Origin: Vibrio metoecus
Lineage (GTDB): Bacteria; Pseudomonadota; Gammaproteobacteria; Enterobacterales; Vibrionaceae
Length of the DNA stretch: 64,000 nucleotides
Direction of reading: 5' to 3'
NCBI RefSeq assembly: GCF_000696385.1
Contig: NZ_JJMN01000070.1
Location: 186,001-250,000, forward strand
The notes below the pieces were generated by a model. That model was not told where the DNA came from and searched no databases. It saw only the letters and a program-made list of their open reading frames with translations. A program made the translations under genes and the position numbers. This document shows, piece after piece, positions 39,501 to 48,631 of the stretch; positions within the stretch are counted from its first letter, which is position 1, and each line of letters starts with the position of its first letter.

Positions 39501-40505
39501 GTGAGAAACTGGCTTGTTGCATTCGCTTCTCTTCTCTTGTTGGCTGGTTGTGAAAAGCCGGTTGAGCAAGTGCATATCAGTGGCCCAACCATGGGAACCA
39601 CTTACAACATTAAATACATTCAACAGCCGGGCGTTGCGGATTCGAAAACACTGCAAACCGAGATTGATCGACTCCTTGAAGAAGTGAACGATCAAATGTC
39701 GACTTACCGTAAAGACTCTGAGCTAAGCCGTTTTAACCAGCATACCAGTAGCGAACCTTTTGCCGTTTCTACACAAACGTTAACTGTAGTGAAAGAGGCG
39801 ATTCGTTTGAACGGCCTTACTGAAGGTGCTTTGGATGTGACTGTTGGACCTTTGGTTAATCTGTGGGGATTTGGGCCTGAAGCTCGCCCTGATATCGTAC
39901 CGACGGATGAAGAGTTGAATGCTCGCCGTGCAATTACCGGTATTGAGCATCTGAAGGTGGAAGGCAATACACTGAGCAAAGATATTCCTGAGCTGTACGT
40001 TGATCTGTCTACGATTGCCAAAGGTTGGGGGGTAGATGTGGTTGCGGATTACATCCAGTCACAAGGCATTGAGAATTATATGGTTGAAATCGGTGGTGAA
40101 ATCCGTTTGAAAGGCTTGAACCGTGAAGGTGTAGCTTGGCGCATTGCGATTGAAAAACCCAGTGTTGATCAGCGTAGCGTGCAAGAAATCATCGAACCGG
40201 GCGAATATGCGATTGCGACATCAGGCGACTACCGCAACTATTTTGAGCAAGATGGTGTGCGCTATTCACACATTATTGAGCCAAAAACAGGTCGCCCGAT
40301 CAACAATCGAGTGGTTTCTGTCACCGTACTGGATAAATCATGCATGACGGCGGATGGGCTAGCGACTGGTTTAATGGTGATGGGCGAAGAACGTGGTATG
40401 GCGATCGCTGAAGCCAACCAGATCCCAGTCTTGATGATTGTAAAAACTGATGATGGCTTCAAAGAATACGCATCAAGCAGCTTTAAACCGTTTTTAAATA
40501 AGTAA
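39501..40505 (+). CDS. apbE: FAD:protein FMN transferase
   Basis: ApbE transfers FMN from FAD to a Thr of target proteins such as NqrB and NqrC in the periplasm. The 334-residue protein is a predicted lipoprotein (VRNWLVAFASLLLLAGCEKP, lipobox LAGC). It has GPTMGTTYNIKY, DVTVGPLVNLWGFGP, VDLSTIAKGWGVD, VEIGGEIRLKG and the C-terminal metal/flavin site YSHIIEPKTGRP with SCMTADGLATGLMVMG. GTG 39501 is chosen because AAAGGAG lies before it and the signal peptide begins there. It sits right after the nqr operon it serves. Confidence 0.95.
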   Translation: MRNWLVAFASLLLLAGCEKPVEQVHISGPTMGTTYNIKYIQQPGVADSKTLQTEIDRLLEEVNDQMSTYRKDSELSRFNQHTSSEPFAVSTQTLTVVKEAIRLNGLTEGALDVTVGPLVNLWGFGPEARPDIVPTDEELNARRAITGIEHLKVEGNTLSKDIPELYVDLSTIAKGWGVDVVADYIQSQGIENYMVEIGGEIRLKGLNREGVAWRIAIEKPSVDQRSVQEIIEPGEYAIATSGDYRNYFEQDGVRYSHIIEPKTGRPINNRVVSVTVLDKSCMTADGLATGLMVMGEERGMAIAEANQIPVLMIVKTDDGFKEYASSSFKPFLNK

Positions 40506-40521
40506 TAGTGAGCATAAAACA

Positions 40522-40755
40522 ATGAACACATTTTTGATTACTTTTGGTTTCTTTCTTGCTGTCATTGCAGCGATGGCCGTTGGGTACATTTTCCAACGTA
40601 AAGTAGTGAAAGGGAGTTGTGGTGGCTTAGGTGCCGTCGGCATCGAAAAAGTGTGCAACTGCCCAGAACCTTGTGATGCACGCAAAAAGCGTGAAGCAAA
40701 AGCAGCAGCGCGAGCAGAACGCCTTGCCGCTTGGGAAAAAGATCGCATCGCGTAA
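40522..40755 (+). CDS. nqrM: Na+-NQR maturation protein NqrM
   Basis: A 77-residue protein with one N-terminal membrane span ([20 protein letters not shown]) and four Cys in [20 protein letters not shown] and PC. This is the NqrM (DUF539) signature; in Vibrio NqrM is needed for NQR assembly, probably for delivering iron to the NqrD/NqrE site. The tail is basic and Ala-rich. It lies 16 bp after apbE and is likely co-transcribed with it. Confidence 0.94.
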   Translation: MNTFLITFGFFLAVIAAMAVGYIFQRKVVKGSCGGLGAVGIEKVCNCPEPCDARKKREAKAAARAERLAAWEKDRIA

Positions 40756-40771
40756 TCAAGGCTACTCAAGT

Positions 40772-40798
40772 AAAAAGCTCGCTTCGGCGGGCTTTTTG
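40772..40798 (+). terminator. Terminator after nqrM
   Basis: A stem AAAGCTCGC / GCGGGCTTT (one G-U pair) with a TTCG tetraloop is followed by TTTTTG. Confidence 0.88.
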
Positions 40799-40835
40799 TT
40801 TATCAGACTTTCCTTATCGAGGGCTTGTTATTATA

Positions 40836-40851
40836 CTGTTTATGTATACAG
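40836..40851 (+). promoter_or_regulatory. LexA (SOS) box upstream of dinB
   Basis: CTGTTTATGTATACAG is a perfect CTG-N10-CAG box with the favoured AT-rich core, ending 13 bp before the dinB start codon, so LexA would cover the promoter or early transcript. Confidence 0.92.
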
Positions 40852-40864
40852 TATTTGGTGGGCT

Positions 40865-41945
40865 ATGCAAGACAGAATTCGCAAGATAATCCATGTGGAC
40901 ATGGATTGCTTTTTCGCAGCAGTGGAAATGCGAGATAATCCTGCTTATCGTGATATTCCACTTGCTGTGGGAGGGCATGAAAAGCAACGTGGTGTGATCA
41001 GCACTTGTAACTATCAAGCTCGGCAGTTTGGCGTGCGTTCTGCAATGCCGACGGCTCAAGCTCTGAAACTATGCCCTCAACTGCATGTTGTTCCGGGAAG
41101 AATGCCTGTTTACAAAACAGTTTCTCAACAAATTCGTGCCATTTTTCAACGTTATACCTCGGTGATTGAACCGCTCTCTTTGGATGAGGCTTATCTGGAT
41201 GTCACAGAATCTACGGCTTATCAAGGAAGCGCCACTCTGATTGCACAAGCGATTCGCCGAGACATCTGGCAAGAATTGAACCTAACGGCTTCGGCAGGTG
41301 TTGCTCCCATCAAATTTCTGGCCAAAGTCGCTTCTGATATCAATAAGCCAAATGGACTGTATGTGGTGACCCCTGAGCAAGTGCAGAACATGGTCGATTC
41401 CCTACCCTTAGAAAAAATTCCGGGAGTTGGCAAAAGTGGCGTTAGAAAAACTGCATCAAGCCGGTCTTTATGTCGGGGCTGATGTTAAAAACGCGGATTA
41501 TAGGAAGCTACTGCATCAATTTGGTCGTTTGGGGGCGTCTTTATGGAAAAAGAGCCATGGTATTGATGAAAGAGAGGTCATCACCGAGCGTGAGCGTAAA
41601 TCAGTCGGGGTGGAATACACTTTTAGCCAAAATATCACCACCTTTGATGAATGTTGGCAGGTGATTGAACAACGACTTTATCCTGAGCTTGATGCTCGCT
41701 TGAAGCGTGCAAATTCACAGCGAGCGATTATCAAACAGGGGATTAAAGTGAAGTTTGCCGATTTTCAACTGACGACAATTGAACATATTCACCCCGAGTT
41801 GGACTTAGAGTACTTCCATGAACTGCTTGAACAAGTATTAACTCGTCAACAGGGGCGAGAGATTCGCTTGCTCGGCTTAAGTGTGATGTTAAAACCAGAA
41901 TTGCAAATGAAGCAGTTATCTATGTTTCCTAACGAATTGGATTAG
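40865..41945 (+). CDS. dinB: DNA polymerase IV (frame broken near 41433)
   Basis: DinB is the Y-family translesion polymerase. Seen in order: [19 protein letters not shown] with the first catalytic Asp, [32 protein letters not shown] with the catalytic [22 protein letters not shown] and the helix-hairpin-helix region IPGVGK. The frame then breaks at an AAAA run at 41432-41435. Removing one A gives [20 protein letters not shown] and leads to the little-finger domain ([20 protein letters not shown]) and a C-terminal beta-clamp motif near QLSMF. The repaired length is 359 residues. ATG 40865 is chosen just after the LexA box. Confidence 0.93.
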
Positions 41946-42101
41946 AGCCACTACACTCAGAAAATGCGTTGAACCGAAGAAGTCCATCTGAGCATTAAGT
42001 GCTTGGATAAAAATTATCAGTAATGCGCTATTTTTGACGATTTATTGGCGTATCATTCGCCAGGATTGATTATAGTTGGCAAAACTTAGCCAGAGAAAAC
42101 C

Positions 42102-42845
42102 ATGAAAAAAACCATTTTAGCTTTCGCTGTATTAATGAGTTCCTCTACTTGGGCTGCACAGTGCCGAGTGGATATTCAAAATGAAGTTCACCTGAATACT
42201 CAGCGAGTGGAAATTCTGCGCACAGTGAGCGATACGGCATTGATTGATAAACAAAATAATCTCTATATTCAAGGCCAAAAAATAGCGCTGACCGTGGATC
42301 AGAAAAATGCAGTGCGTCGTTATCGTGAACAGCTTGTCAACATGGTGCCTAAGGCACAGCGTTGGGCTGATGACAGTTTAAAATCGGCCAATCAATTGGT
42401 TGATGAGGTGGCGACTTCTCTAGAAGCACCACAGGCGTTTGATAACGTAAAGCAGTCAATGGCAACGTTTTTTGCGGATGCTAAAGCCCAGTATTTTAAA
42501 AATGGGGATATGATCGTGCCTGCCGAAACGTTTGAAGCAATGCAGAACCGTTTTCAACAACAGTTTTCTCGTGGTAAGGAAGTGCTCACACAGCAATTTT
42601 TTGCCAGTGCGTTTGATGTGATGTCTACCAAAATGCAAAAAGAGGGCGGCTTGAATCTGACGCAGCTAGGCAAAAATATGGCAGATCTGAAAACAAAGTT
42701 GGATGTGAAGCTAAAAGAACAAACTTCGACTTTTGAAAAGCAGGGGCAGGAATGGTGTGACGCATTAAACGAAATGACTCAGCAAGAGCAGCAATTACAC
42801 AAAAAGATCCCTCAATTAAAAAACTATCAAGTCTTCACCATCTAA
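42102..42845 (+). CDS. YggN-like periplasmic protein (DUF2884)
   Basis: A 247-residue protein with a cleavable signal peptide (MKKTILAFAVLMSSSTWA, cut before AQCRVD). A mostly helical mature part rich in Gln, Lys and Glu follows (RRYREQLVNMVPKAQRWADD, LGKNMADLKTKLDVKLKEQT). Two Cys (in AQCRVD and EWCDALNE) could form a disulfide. It matches the YggN/DUF2884 family, of unknown function. It is monocistronic with a terminator at 42852-42878. Confidence 0.82.
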   Translation: MKKTILAFAVLMSSSTWAAQCRVDIQNEVHLNTQRVEILRTVSDTALIDKQNNLYIQGQKIALTVDQKNAVRRYREQLVNMVPKAQRWADDSLKSANQLVDEVATSLEAPQAFDNVKQSMATFFADAKAQYFKNGDMIVPAETFEAMQNRFQQQFSRGKEVLTQQFFASAFDVMSTKMQKEGGLNLTQLGKNMADLKTKLDVKLKEQTSTFEKQGQEWCDALNEMTQQEQQLHKKIPQLKNYQVFTI

Positions 42846-42851
42846 ACTTAA

Positions 42852-42878
42852 AAGAGCGTAAAGCCACGCTCTTTTTGT
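42852..42878 (+). terminator. Terminator after the YggN-like gene
   Basis: An 8-bp stem AAGAGCGT / ACGCTCTT with a 6-nt loop is followed by TTTTG. Confidence 0.85.
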
Positions 42879-42909
42879 TTTAGGTAAGGTTTGTCATGAC
42901 GATGGTGAT

Positions 42910-44427
42910 ATGAATTTAAATAATGTTAGTTTGCGCAAATTAACTGCACTCAATGCATTGGCAGTAGTGGTGTGCTTTTTGGTTTTTTATCTGATCTTCA
43001 AATATTTTTGGTCACACGATCGCGATATTGCGCAAGCCCTGCAATTACAACAAGCAGAATTACACCGTGTTGAAACCATAGTGTCGTTGGAACGTAAAGC
43101 GATGGGGGCTTCTCTGGCTGATTATGCAGCTTGGGACGATATGGCGAATTTCATTGCTCATCCGACAGCGGAGTTTATTGAGAGCAATATTGGTGAACTG
43201 GCTTTTACCTCTCAATTTCTGGATGGCATTTTTATTTTTGATGCCAATAAAACGTTAGTCTGGGGTAAAAAATACGATTCTGAACTCAATAAAAGTGTCA
43301 GCTATGAACACTTGTTACCTGACTTTTCTGGGATTTTGCAGCAGGCTCAACGTTTAAGCTCCGACAAAGTTTCAACATCTGTGCGCTATATGGTGGTGGA
43401 TGATGAACCCTATCTCGCGGCTACTGCCCGAGTGTGTGATAGCGAAGGAAAATCGTGTAATAAAGGTTACCTCATCTTTATTAAAAAAGTCCGAGCACAA
43501 TTTACCAATGTGGTTGAACAAGCGACAGGCATCGATATTGAGGTATTAACGTGTGCAACCAATGCCCCATTACCTGAAGATGAGCAGGATGTCTCCTATT
43601 TAAAACAGCTTGATTACAGCGGCCAGTCCAGTGTGCTGTTTAAAATCAACCACCAAGTTAAACATCCACCTTTCATCCGTAATGATGAAGTCTTCGCTCT
43701 TTTGTTTTTTTCGCTAGTGATGTACTTGATAAACCTATGGGTGGTACAGGCGCTGATTCGCCCTATCACAAGGGCAAATCATGTGTTGCAACAGTTCAAA
43801 ACATCGGGTGGTAAAGTACCAGATGCAAACTCTTTTATTTCTTCAGAGATGAAAGAGTTCGCAAATACCATCAATCACATCGTGAGCCAACTTGATGACA
43901 GCCAACAAGTGTTGCGTTGGCAGTCTGAGCATGATCCTCTAACTCGGATTTCAAACCGCCGTTACTTAGAAAAGCAACTTAAAAGCTATTTGAGTGATCG
44001 CCCTTTTCGTTATTTAGTTTTGTATCTCATTGATATTGATTATTTTAAACGTTTCAACGACAGTTTTGGGCATTTAGCCGGTGATGAGGCATTGTGCTCA
44101 GTGGCGGATATCTTGCAATCGGTGGATTTTGCAGGAGAGAAAATTGTAGCCCGTTTTGGTGGTGAGGAGTTTTGTGTGGTACTGGCTTCAGATCAGCCAT
44201 TTGATGGTGAACAATATGCCCAACAAATGCGTGCCAAAGTGGCTCAGCTTGCGATTACCAACCCAGTTGACTCTACCTTTCAATATCTCACGGTCAGCAT
44301 TGGTGGAATTTATGCTTTATCTCCTCTGACGGATGCCTATCAGTCACTCTTTCATCAGGCTGATATAGCGCTGTACCATGCTAAGGCAAGCGGTAGGGAT
44401 CGCTATGTTGTGCGTAACTTTGTTTGA
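42910..44427 (+). CDS. Diguanylate cyclase with CHASE4-like sensor domain
   Basis: A 505-residue membrane diguanylate cyclase, which makes cyclic di-GMP from two GTP. A first span (about residues 14-33), a periplasmic CHASE4-like domain (about 35-255: SLADYAAWDDMANFIAHP), a second span (about 262-283), a HAMP-like linker, and a GGDEF domain (about 335-505) follow in order. The active site RFGGEEFCVVL at 417-421 is intact, as is DIDYFKRFNDSFGHLAGDEA. The RxxD inhibitory site normally nine residues before GGEEF is missing (AGEKIVA is there instead), so no product inhibition by that route. The sensed signal is unknown. Confidence 0.9.
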   Translation: MNLNNVSLRKLTALNALAVVVCFLVFYLIFKYFWSHDRDIAQALQLQQAELHRVETIVSLERKAMGASLADYAAWDDMANFIAHPTAEFIESNIGELAFTSQFLDGIFIFDANKTLVWGKKYDSELNKSVSYEHLLPDFSGILQQAQRLSSDKVSTSVRYMVVDDEPYLAATARVCDSEGKSCNKGYLIFIKKVRAQFTNVVEQATGIDIEVLTCATNAPLPEDEQDVSYLKQLDYSGQSSVLFKINHQVKHPPFIRNDEVFALLFFSLVMYLINLWVVQALIRPITRANHVLQQFKTSGGKVPDANSFISSEMKEFANTINHIVSQLDDSQQVLRWQSEHDPLTRISNRRYLEKQLKSYLSDRPFRYLVLYLIDIDYFKRFNDSFGHLAGDEALCSVADILQSVDFAGEKIVARFGGEEFCVVLASDQPFDGEQYAQQMRAKVAQLAITNPVDSTFQYLTVSIGGIYALSPLTDAYQSLFHQADIALYHAKASGRDRYVVRNFV

Positions 44428-44545
44428 TTTTTAAACAGAAAATTAGTTTTATTTTGATTCAGCTCGATAAAAGCAAAGTGTTTGTGCGTTTTTTCAGCGA
44501 ATGATTCTGTTGTCGATTGAGTCAAACGGCACTTTGTATTAATGT

Positions 44546-44559
44546 ACTAGTCAACTAGT
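44546..44559. promoter_or_regulatory. Operator-like repeat before the SNF transporter gene
   Basis: ACTAGTCAACTAGT is two copies of the palindrome ACTAGT separated by CA, 26 bp before the start codon. It looks like a repressor site, but I cannot name the regulator. Confidence 0.35.
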
Positions 44560-44585
44560 GTGTTGGTATCGTGTGAGTCGTCGTC

Positions 44586-45942
44586 ATGGCACAATCAAAT
44601 TCTCGTGAGACATTCAGTTCTCGCCTTGGTTTTATTCTTGCTGCCGCAGGAGCTGCGGTGGGGTTAGGTAATATTTGGGGATTTCCAACCCAAGCTGCCA
44701 GCAATGGTGGCGGTGCGTTTTTGTTGGTTTATCTGGTTTTGATCGTTGTTGTTGCCTTTCCTATGTTAGTCGTTGAAATGGCCATTGGTCGTTATGGTCA
44801 AGCTAACCCTGTTGATAGTATGCGATCGCTAACCGCAAATCCTACCGCAAAGAAAGTGGGTGGCTTAGTCGGCTGGGTTGGGCTAAGTGTGCCGAGTGCG
44901 GTTTTGGCTTTCTATAGTATTGTGGGTGGTTGGATCATCTGCTTCTTATTCGGGGCGATGGCGGATCTCTTCGGCCTAGAAAGCATCAGTGCTTGGCTAA
45001 AAGGTTTTAGTGTAGAGCGAAACTTGCTTGGTACGATCATTTTTTATGTCCTGACAATTTTGATTGTGCAAGGTGGAGTGAAAAAAGGGATTGAACGTTG
45101 GTCTACACGACTGATGCCCGCATTATTTGTGCTGTTTGCCGTCCTGTTTGTCTACATCATGACGCAACAAGGTGCGATGGAAGGCTTAAAGCACTACTTG
45201 ATCCCTGATTTTGACAAAGTGTGGGATCGTAAGTTGATTTTAGCGGCGATGGGACAAGGATTCTTCTCGCTAACCATTGGCGGTTGTTCGATGCTGATTT
45301 ACGGTTCTTATCTGAGTAAGAAAGAAAACCTACCAAAAATGGCGATGAGCGTTACGTTGGTCGATACCGCTGTGGCTTTTATTGCCGGTTTGGTGGTATT
45401 GCCGGCCATGTTTGTTGCTATGCATAAAGGGGTTGAGATTTACGCTCAAGATGGCTCCCTACTGAGCTCTGATACTTTAGTGTTTACTGTGTTACCCCTG
45501 ATGTTTGATAGCTTAGGTACACTTGGACAGATTTTCGCGATGGTGTTCTTTTTTGTTGCTCACCATTGCTGCACTGACTTCTTCAATCTCGATGTTGGAA
45601 TGTCCAGTAGCGCTAGTTGGAGAGCGTTTCAATACACGCCGTACGCCAACCAGTTGGGTGCTGGGTAGCTTGATTGCGCTAGTGAGCGTGGTGATTGTCT
45701 ATAACTTTGGTGCGTTATTTGGCTTGGTCGCAACGTTAGCGACCCAGTACCTGCAACCCACGGCTGCTCTCATGTTCTGTCTGTTTGGTGGTTGGGTATG
45801 GCAGCGTGACGCCAAAATGAAGGAGCTACAAGCTGGATTTCCAGAGTTGCAACAGAGCCTCTTTGGCAAAATTTGGCCTTGGTATGTGAAGTTTGTTTGC
45901 CCAATTTTGGTGGCGACAGTTATCTGGGCTTCCTTTGGTTAA
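44586..45942 (+). CDS. Sodium-dependent (SNF/NSS family) transporter (frame broken near 45550)
   Basis: A Na+-coupled solute transporter of the neurotransmitter:sodium symporter family, probably for an amino acid or amine. The first frame begins RLGFILAAAGAAVGLGNIWG and continues with GGGAFLLVYLVLIVVVAFPM, the Na+/substrate-binding segments. It breaks at the T-run 45549-45554. Removing one T changes VFFFVAHHCC into VFFFLLTIAALTSSISMLEC and continues to the stop at 45942, for 451 residues and about eleven spans. The substrate cannot be told from sequence. Confidence 0.88.
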
Positions 45943-45963
45943 AAGACAGCGTACAGTCATAAC

Positions 45964-45988
45964 AAAGCCCTCGTAATGAGGGCTTTTC
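45964..45988. terminator. Bidirectional terminator after the SNF transporter
   Basis: A stem AAAGCCCTC / GAGGGCTTT with a 5-nt loop lies between convergent genes: the transporter (+) and the aspartoacylase-like gene (-). Confidence 0.88.
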
Positions 45989-45998
45989 GATCGGCCAT

Positions 45999-47062
45999 CT
46001 ATTGAGTCACGATATGGCCTGTGGTGAGCGGCTCTACATCGGCTTCAGTTAACTCTTCAATAAATTCTTCGACTACTTGTTCAACAATATCATCATCTTG
46101 ATCAAAGTAAGCAAGGTGGAATACGGCATCACCTTCATTGACTAATGGTAGGGTTTGCTGACCGATCACGATCCCCCCTTTATTGGCGCGGATCTCCACT
46201 TCCAGCTTACCAAGTGGTGAGTTGATGTAGGCGAGTATTTGCCCCTTTTCGACCTTATCCCCCAGAGATACCAGAGTGCGTAGAATGCCATCGGCTTCCG
46301 CACGCAGCCAGCTTGTGGATTTAGCAATGATCGAGGCTGGTGTTTTTTTGCGGCTGGCTCTGAGCATACCAATCGCCTGCATGACCCGCTTAATACCGAT
46401 AATTCCAGCGTTAATTGCAATCGGGTCAAAACGCAGCGCTTCACCCGCTTCATAGGTTAATACTGGGATTTGCTGTTTTTCGGCTTCGCTACGTAGCGAG
46501 CCATCTCGTAAGGGCGAATCAATGATCACTGGAGTGGCAAACGCTTGTGCAATGCGTAGAGTTTCGCTGTTACTCAGATCCGCACGAATTTGCGGTAGGT
46601 TGGTGCGGTGAATTGCTCCGGTATGCAGATCGAGAATGTAATCACAACGCTCGGCGACTTGAGAGAAAAAAGTATGTGCCATGCGTGAAGCAAGGGAGCC
46701 TTTTTCACTGCCGGGAAAGCAGCGGTTTAAATCACGACGGTCGGGTAAATAACGGGATTTATGAATAAAACCGAACACGTTAACAATTGGAACGGCGATG
46801 AGTGTGCCTTTGAGTTTTTTCTCATCGAGAGTGTTGAGCAGTTGGCGAATAATTTCTACGCCATTGAGCTCATCCCCATGAATGGCGGCGTTGATCATCA
46901 ACACAGGGCCGGGAGCCGAACCATGGAGCACTTCGATTGGAATGGAAAGAGGGGAGTCGGTATACAGTTTTGCGGCTTCGAGTTCGATAACTCGTCGGGA
47001 AGAGGGGGGAAATCGTTTCCCCCAAAAAATGAAAATGCGCTGTGCTTTTTAGCCTTTGCCAC
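45999..47062 (-). CDS. Succinylglutamate desuccinylase/aspartoacylase family protein (frame broken near 47004-47029)
   Basis: A zinc-hydrolase-like protein of the AstE/AspA (M14-related) family. Zinc-site residues are in AAIHGDELNGVEIIR, then RRDLNRCFPGSEKG, ILDLHTGAIHRTNLPQIRAD, LTYEAGEALRFD, and a C-terminal barrel-sandwich tail (SLGDKVEKGQILAYINSPLG). The long ORF starts late at GTG 46931. Coding continues upstream: removing one G from 47004-47009 and one A from 47024-47029 gives VAKAKKHSAFSFLGETIS, then SRRVIELEAAKLYTDSPLS, starting at GTG 47062 after AAAGGAC. Repaired length 353. It is 14 bp after rimK in the same operon; the substrate is unknown. Confidence 0.87.
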
Positions 47063-47076
47063 GAGTTTTTGTCCTT

Positions 47077-47955
47077 TTACTGGCTGCGTTTTTTCTCAAT
47101 GAATTCGACAATCATTCCTGCGATGTCCTTGCCGGTTGCCGCTTCAATGCCTTCCAATCCGGGCGAAGAGTTCACTTCCATCACCAGTGGACCGCGAGCG
47201 GAACGGAGCAAATCAACACCTGCGACATTCAAGCCCATGATTTTTGCAGCGTCAATCGCAGTTTTGCGCTCTTGTGGGGTAATTTTAACCAGTGATGCCG
47301 TGCCGCCACGATGCAGGTTAGATCGAAACTCGCCATCGGCACCTTGGCGCTTCATTGCGGCAATCACTTTATCACCAATCACGAAACAGCGAATATCCGC
47401 ACCGCCGGCTTCTTTAATGTACTCTTGCACCATGATGTTGGCTTTGAGTCCCATAAAGGCTTCAATCACGCTTTCAGCCGCGGTACGAGTTTCGGCGAGA
47501 ACGACACCGATCCCTTGTGTGCCTTCCAGTAGTTTGATCACCACCGGTGCACCACCGACCATGTCGAGCAAGTCTTTCACATCATCGGGTTTGCTGGCGA
47601 AACCAGTGATCGGCATGCCGATCCCTTTACGTGATAGTAATTGCATGGAGCGCAGTTTGTCGCGTGAGCGAGTAATCGCGACCGATTCATTCGCAGGATA
47701 AACCCCCATCATTTCGAATTGGCGTAATACCGCAGTGCCATAAAAGGTCACGGAAGCCCCGATCCGAGGAATGATGGCATCAAAACCCGCTAGTTCTTCA
47801 CCTTTGTAATGAATCTCCGGTTTTTCGGAGTTGATATTCATGTAGCAGCGCAAGGCATCAATCACACGAACTTCATGGCCACGCTGTTTGCACGCTTCTA
47901 TCAAACGCTTGGTCGAATACAGCGAAGCGTTACGCGACAGAATACCAATTTTCAT
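47077..47955 (-). CDS. rimK: RimK family alpha-L-glutamate ligase
   Basis: RimK adds Glu residues to the C-terminus of ribosomal protein S6 in E. coli and Pseudomonas. The 292-residue ATP-grasp protein has [78 protein letters not shown] and the metal-binding [14 protein letters not shown]. It directly follows a retropepsin-like gene (adjacent codons, no gap) and precedes an aspartoacylase-like gene, a known Rim-type gene set. Confidence 0.92.
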   Translation of the reverse strand: MKIGILSRNASLYSTKRLIEACKQRGHEVRVIDALRCYMNINSEKPEIHYKGEELAGFDAIIPRIGASVTFYGTAVLRQFEMMGVYPANESVAITRSRDKLRSMQLLSRKGIGMPITGFASKPDDVKDLLDMVGGAPVVIKLLEGTQGIGVVLAETRTAAESVIEAFMGLKANIMVQEYIKEAGGADIRCFVIGDKVIAAMKRQGADGEFRSNLHRGGTASLVKITPQERKTAIDAAKIMGLNVAGVDLLRSARGPLVMEVNSSPGLEGIEAATGKDIAGMIVEFIEKKRSQ

Positions 47956-48396
47956 TTACTCGGCACCTCGAAAGGGATTAAAAACGATTTTAGTTGGATC
48001 AACGATGATTCGGTGATGCATGGCGGTACGTCCTAATAACATACGAAATGCCATATTTTCTCGATTGGTCAACGTGATCTCAATTGGCCAGATTTGGCCT
48101 CCAAAGCTAAGTTCCGATCGAATGACGTAGCGCTTTTCTTCGTGGCCACCGGAATCACGAACCACTCGTTCGTCCACTACCGCAGCTTCACATTCATTCA
48201 CTAGCTCGTCATTCTTTTGCATCGGGTGGATCCAAAAACGAACCCACGGAGCTCCTTCCTTAGTGAAGCTCTCTACCTTGAACGCGTGCAAGCAAGACGT
48301 TCGGGCTCCGGTATCGATTTTCGCTTTAATGCGCTCAATACCTAACCCTGGAAGGCTGAGTTCCTCACGCCATCCGACAATCATTTTTTCTTTCAT
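47956..48396 (-). CDS. rimB: RimB-like retropepsin-type aspartic protease
   Basis: A 146-residue protein with one aspartic-protease motif, KAKIDTGARTSCLHA, and a later hydrophobic glycine motif MLLGRTAMHH. This is the single-domain, retropepsin-like form that works as a dimer and was formerly annotated as an ATP-dependent zinc protease (DUF785). In Pseudomonas RimB acts with RimK on S6 polyglutamylation. It is the first gene of the unit rimB-rimK-aspartoacylase-like. ATG 48396 or 48384 could be the start. Confidence 0.88.
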   Translation of the reverse strand: MKEKMIVGWREELSLPGLGIERIKAKIDTGARTSCLHAFKVESFTKEGAPWVRFWIHPMQKNDELVNECEAAVVDERVVRDSGGHEEKRYVIRSELSFGGQIWPIEITLTNRENMAFRMLLGRTAMHHRIIVDPTKIVFNPFRGAE

Positions 48397-48594
48397 CGCA
48401 ATTTCATTAGTTTGAGAATTTCAGATACCGCTAAGGACAAGCAGCACCCTCGAAACAACCTGCGTTTGGCAAGTTGTCGCTTGAAGAGAGTTTGGTGAAT
48501 AACTCTGGGAACTTCAAGGGGGCGAACTCTAGCAGCCAACCTTAAATTCAAGCTAATGAATTAAATTTTCCTTTTCGACAAAAAAAATTGATAC

Positions 48595-48625
48595 AAAAAA
48601 GCCGAGTGATTTCACTCGGCTTTTT
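48595..48625 (-). terminator. Terminator after pepD
   Basis: A perfect 9-bp stem GCCGAGTGA / TCACTCGGC with a 2-nt loop is flanked by an A-run and a T-run. It lies 7 bp after the pepD stop and isolates pepD from the rim operon. Confidence 0.9.
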
Positions 48626-48631
48626 ATCGCA

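Noticed and set aside
41427..41945. A second, separate ORF after dinB
   Set aside because: It is the C-terminal half of DinB in a shifted frame, joined by removing one A at 41432-41435.
45549..45554. Programmed ribosomal frameshifting at the T-run in the SNF transporter, or at the A-runs in recB, dinB and gpt
   Set aside because: None has a classic slippery heptamer with a stimulatory structure, orthologues are read without a shift, and the same type of extra base is found in nine unrelated genes.
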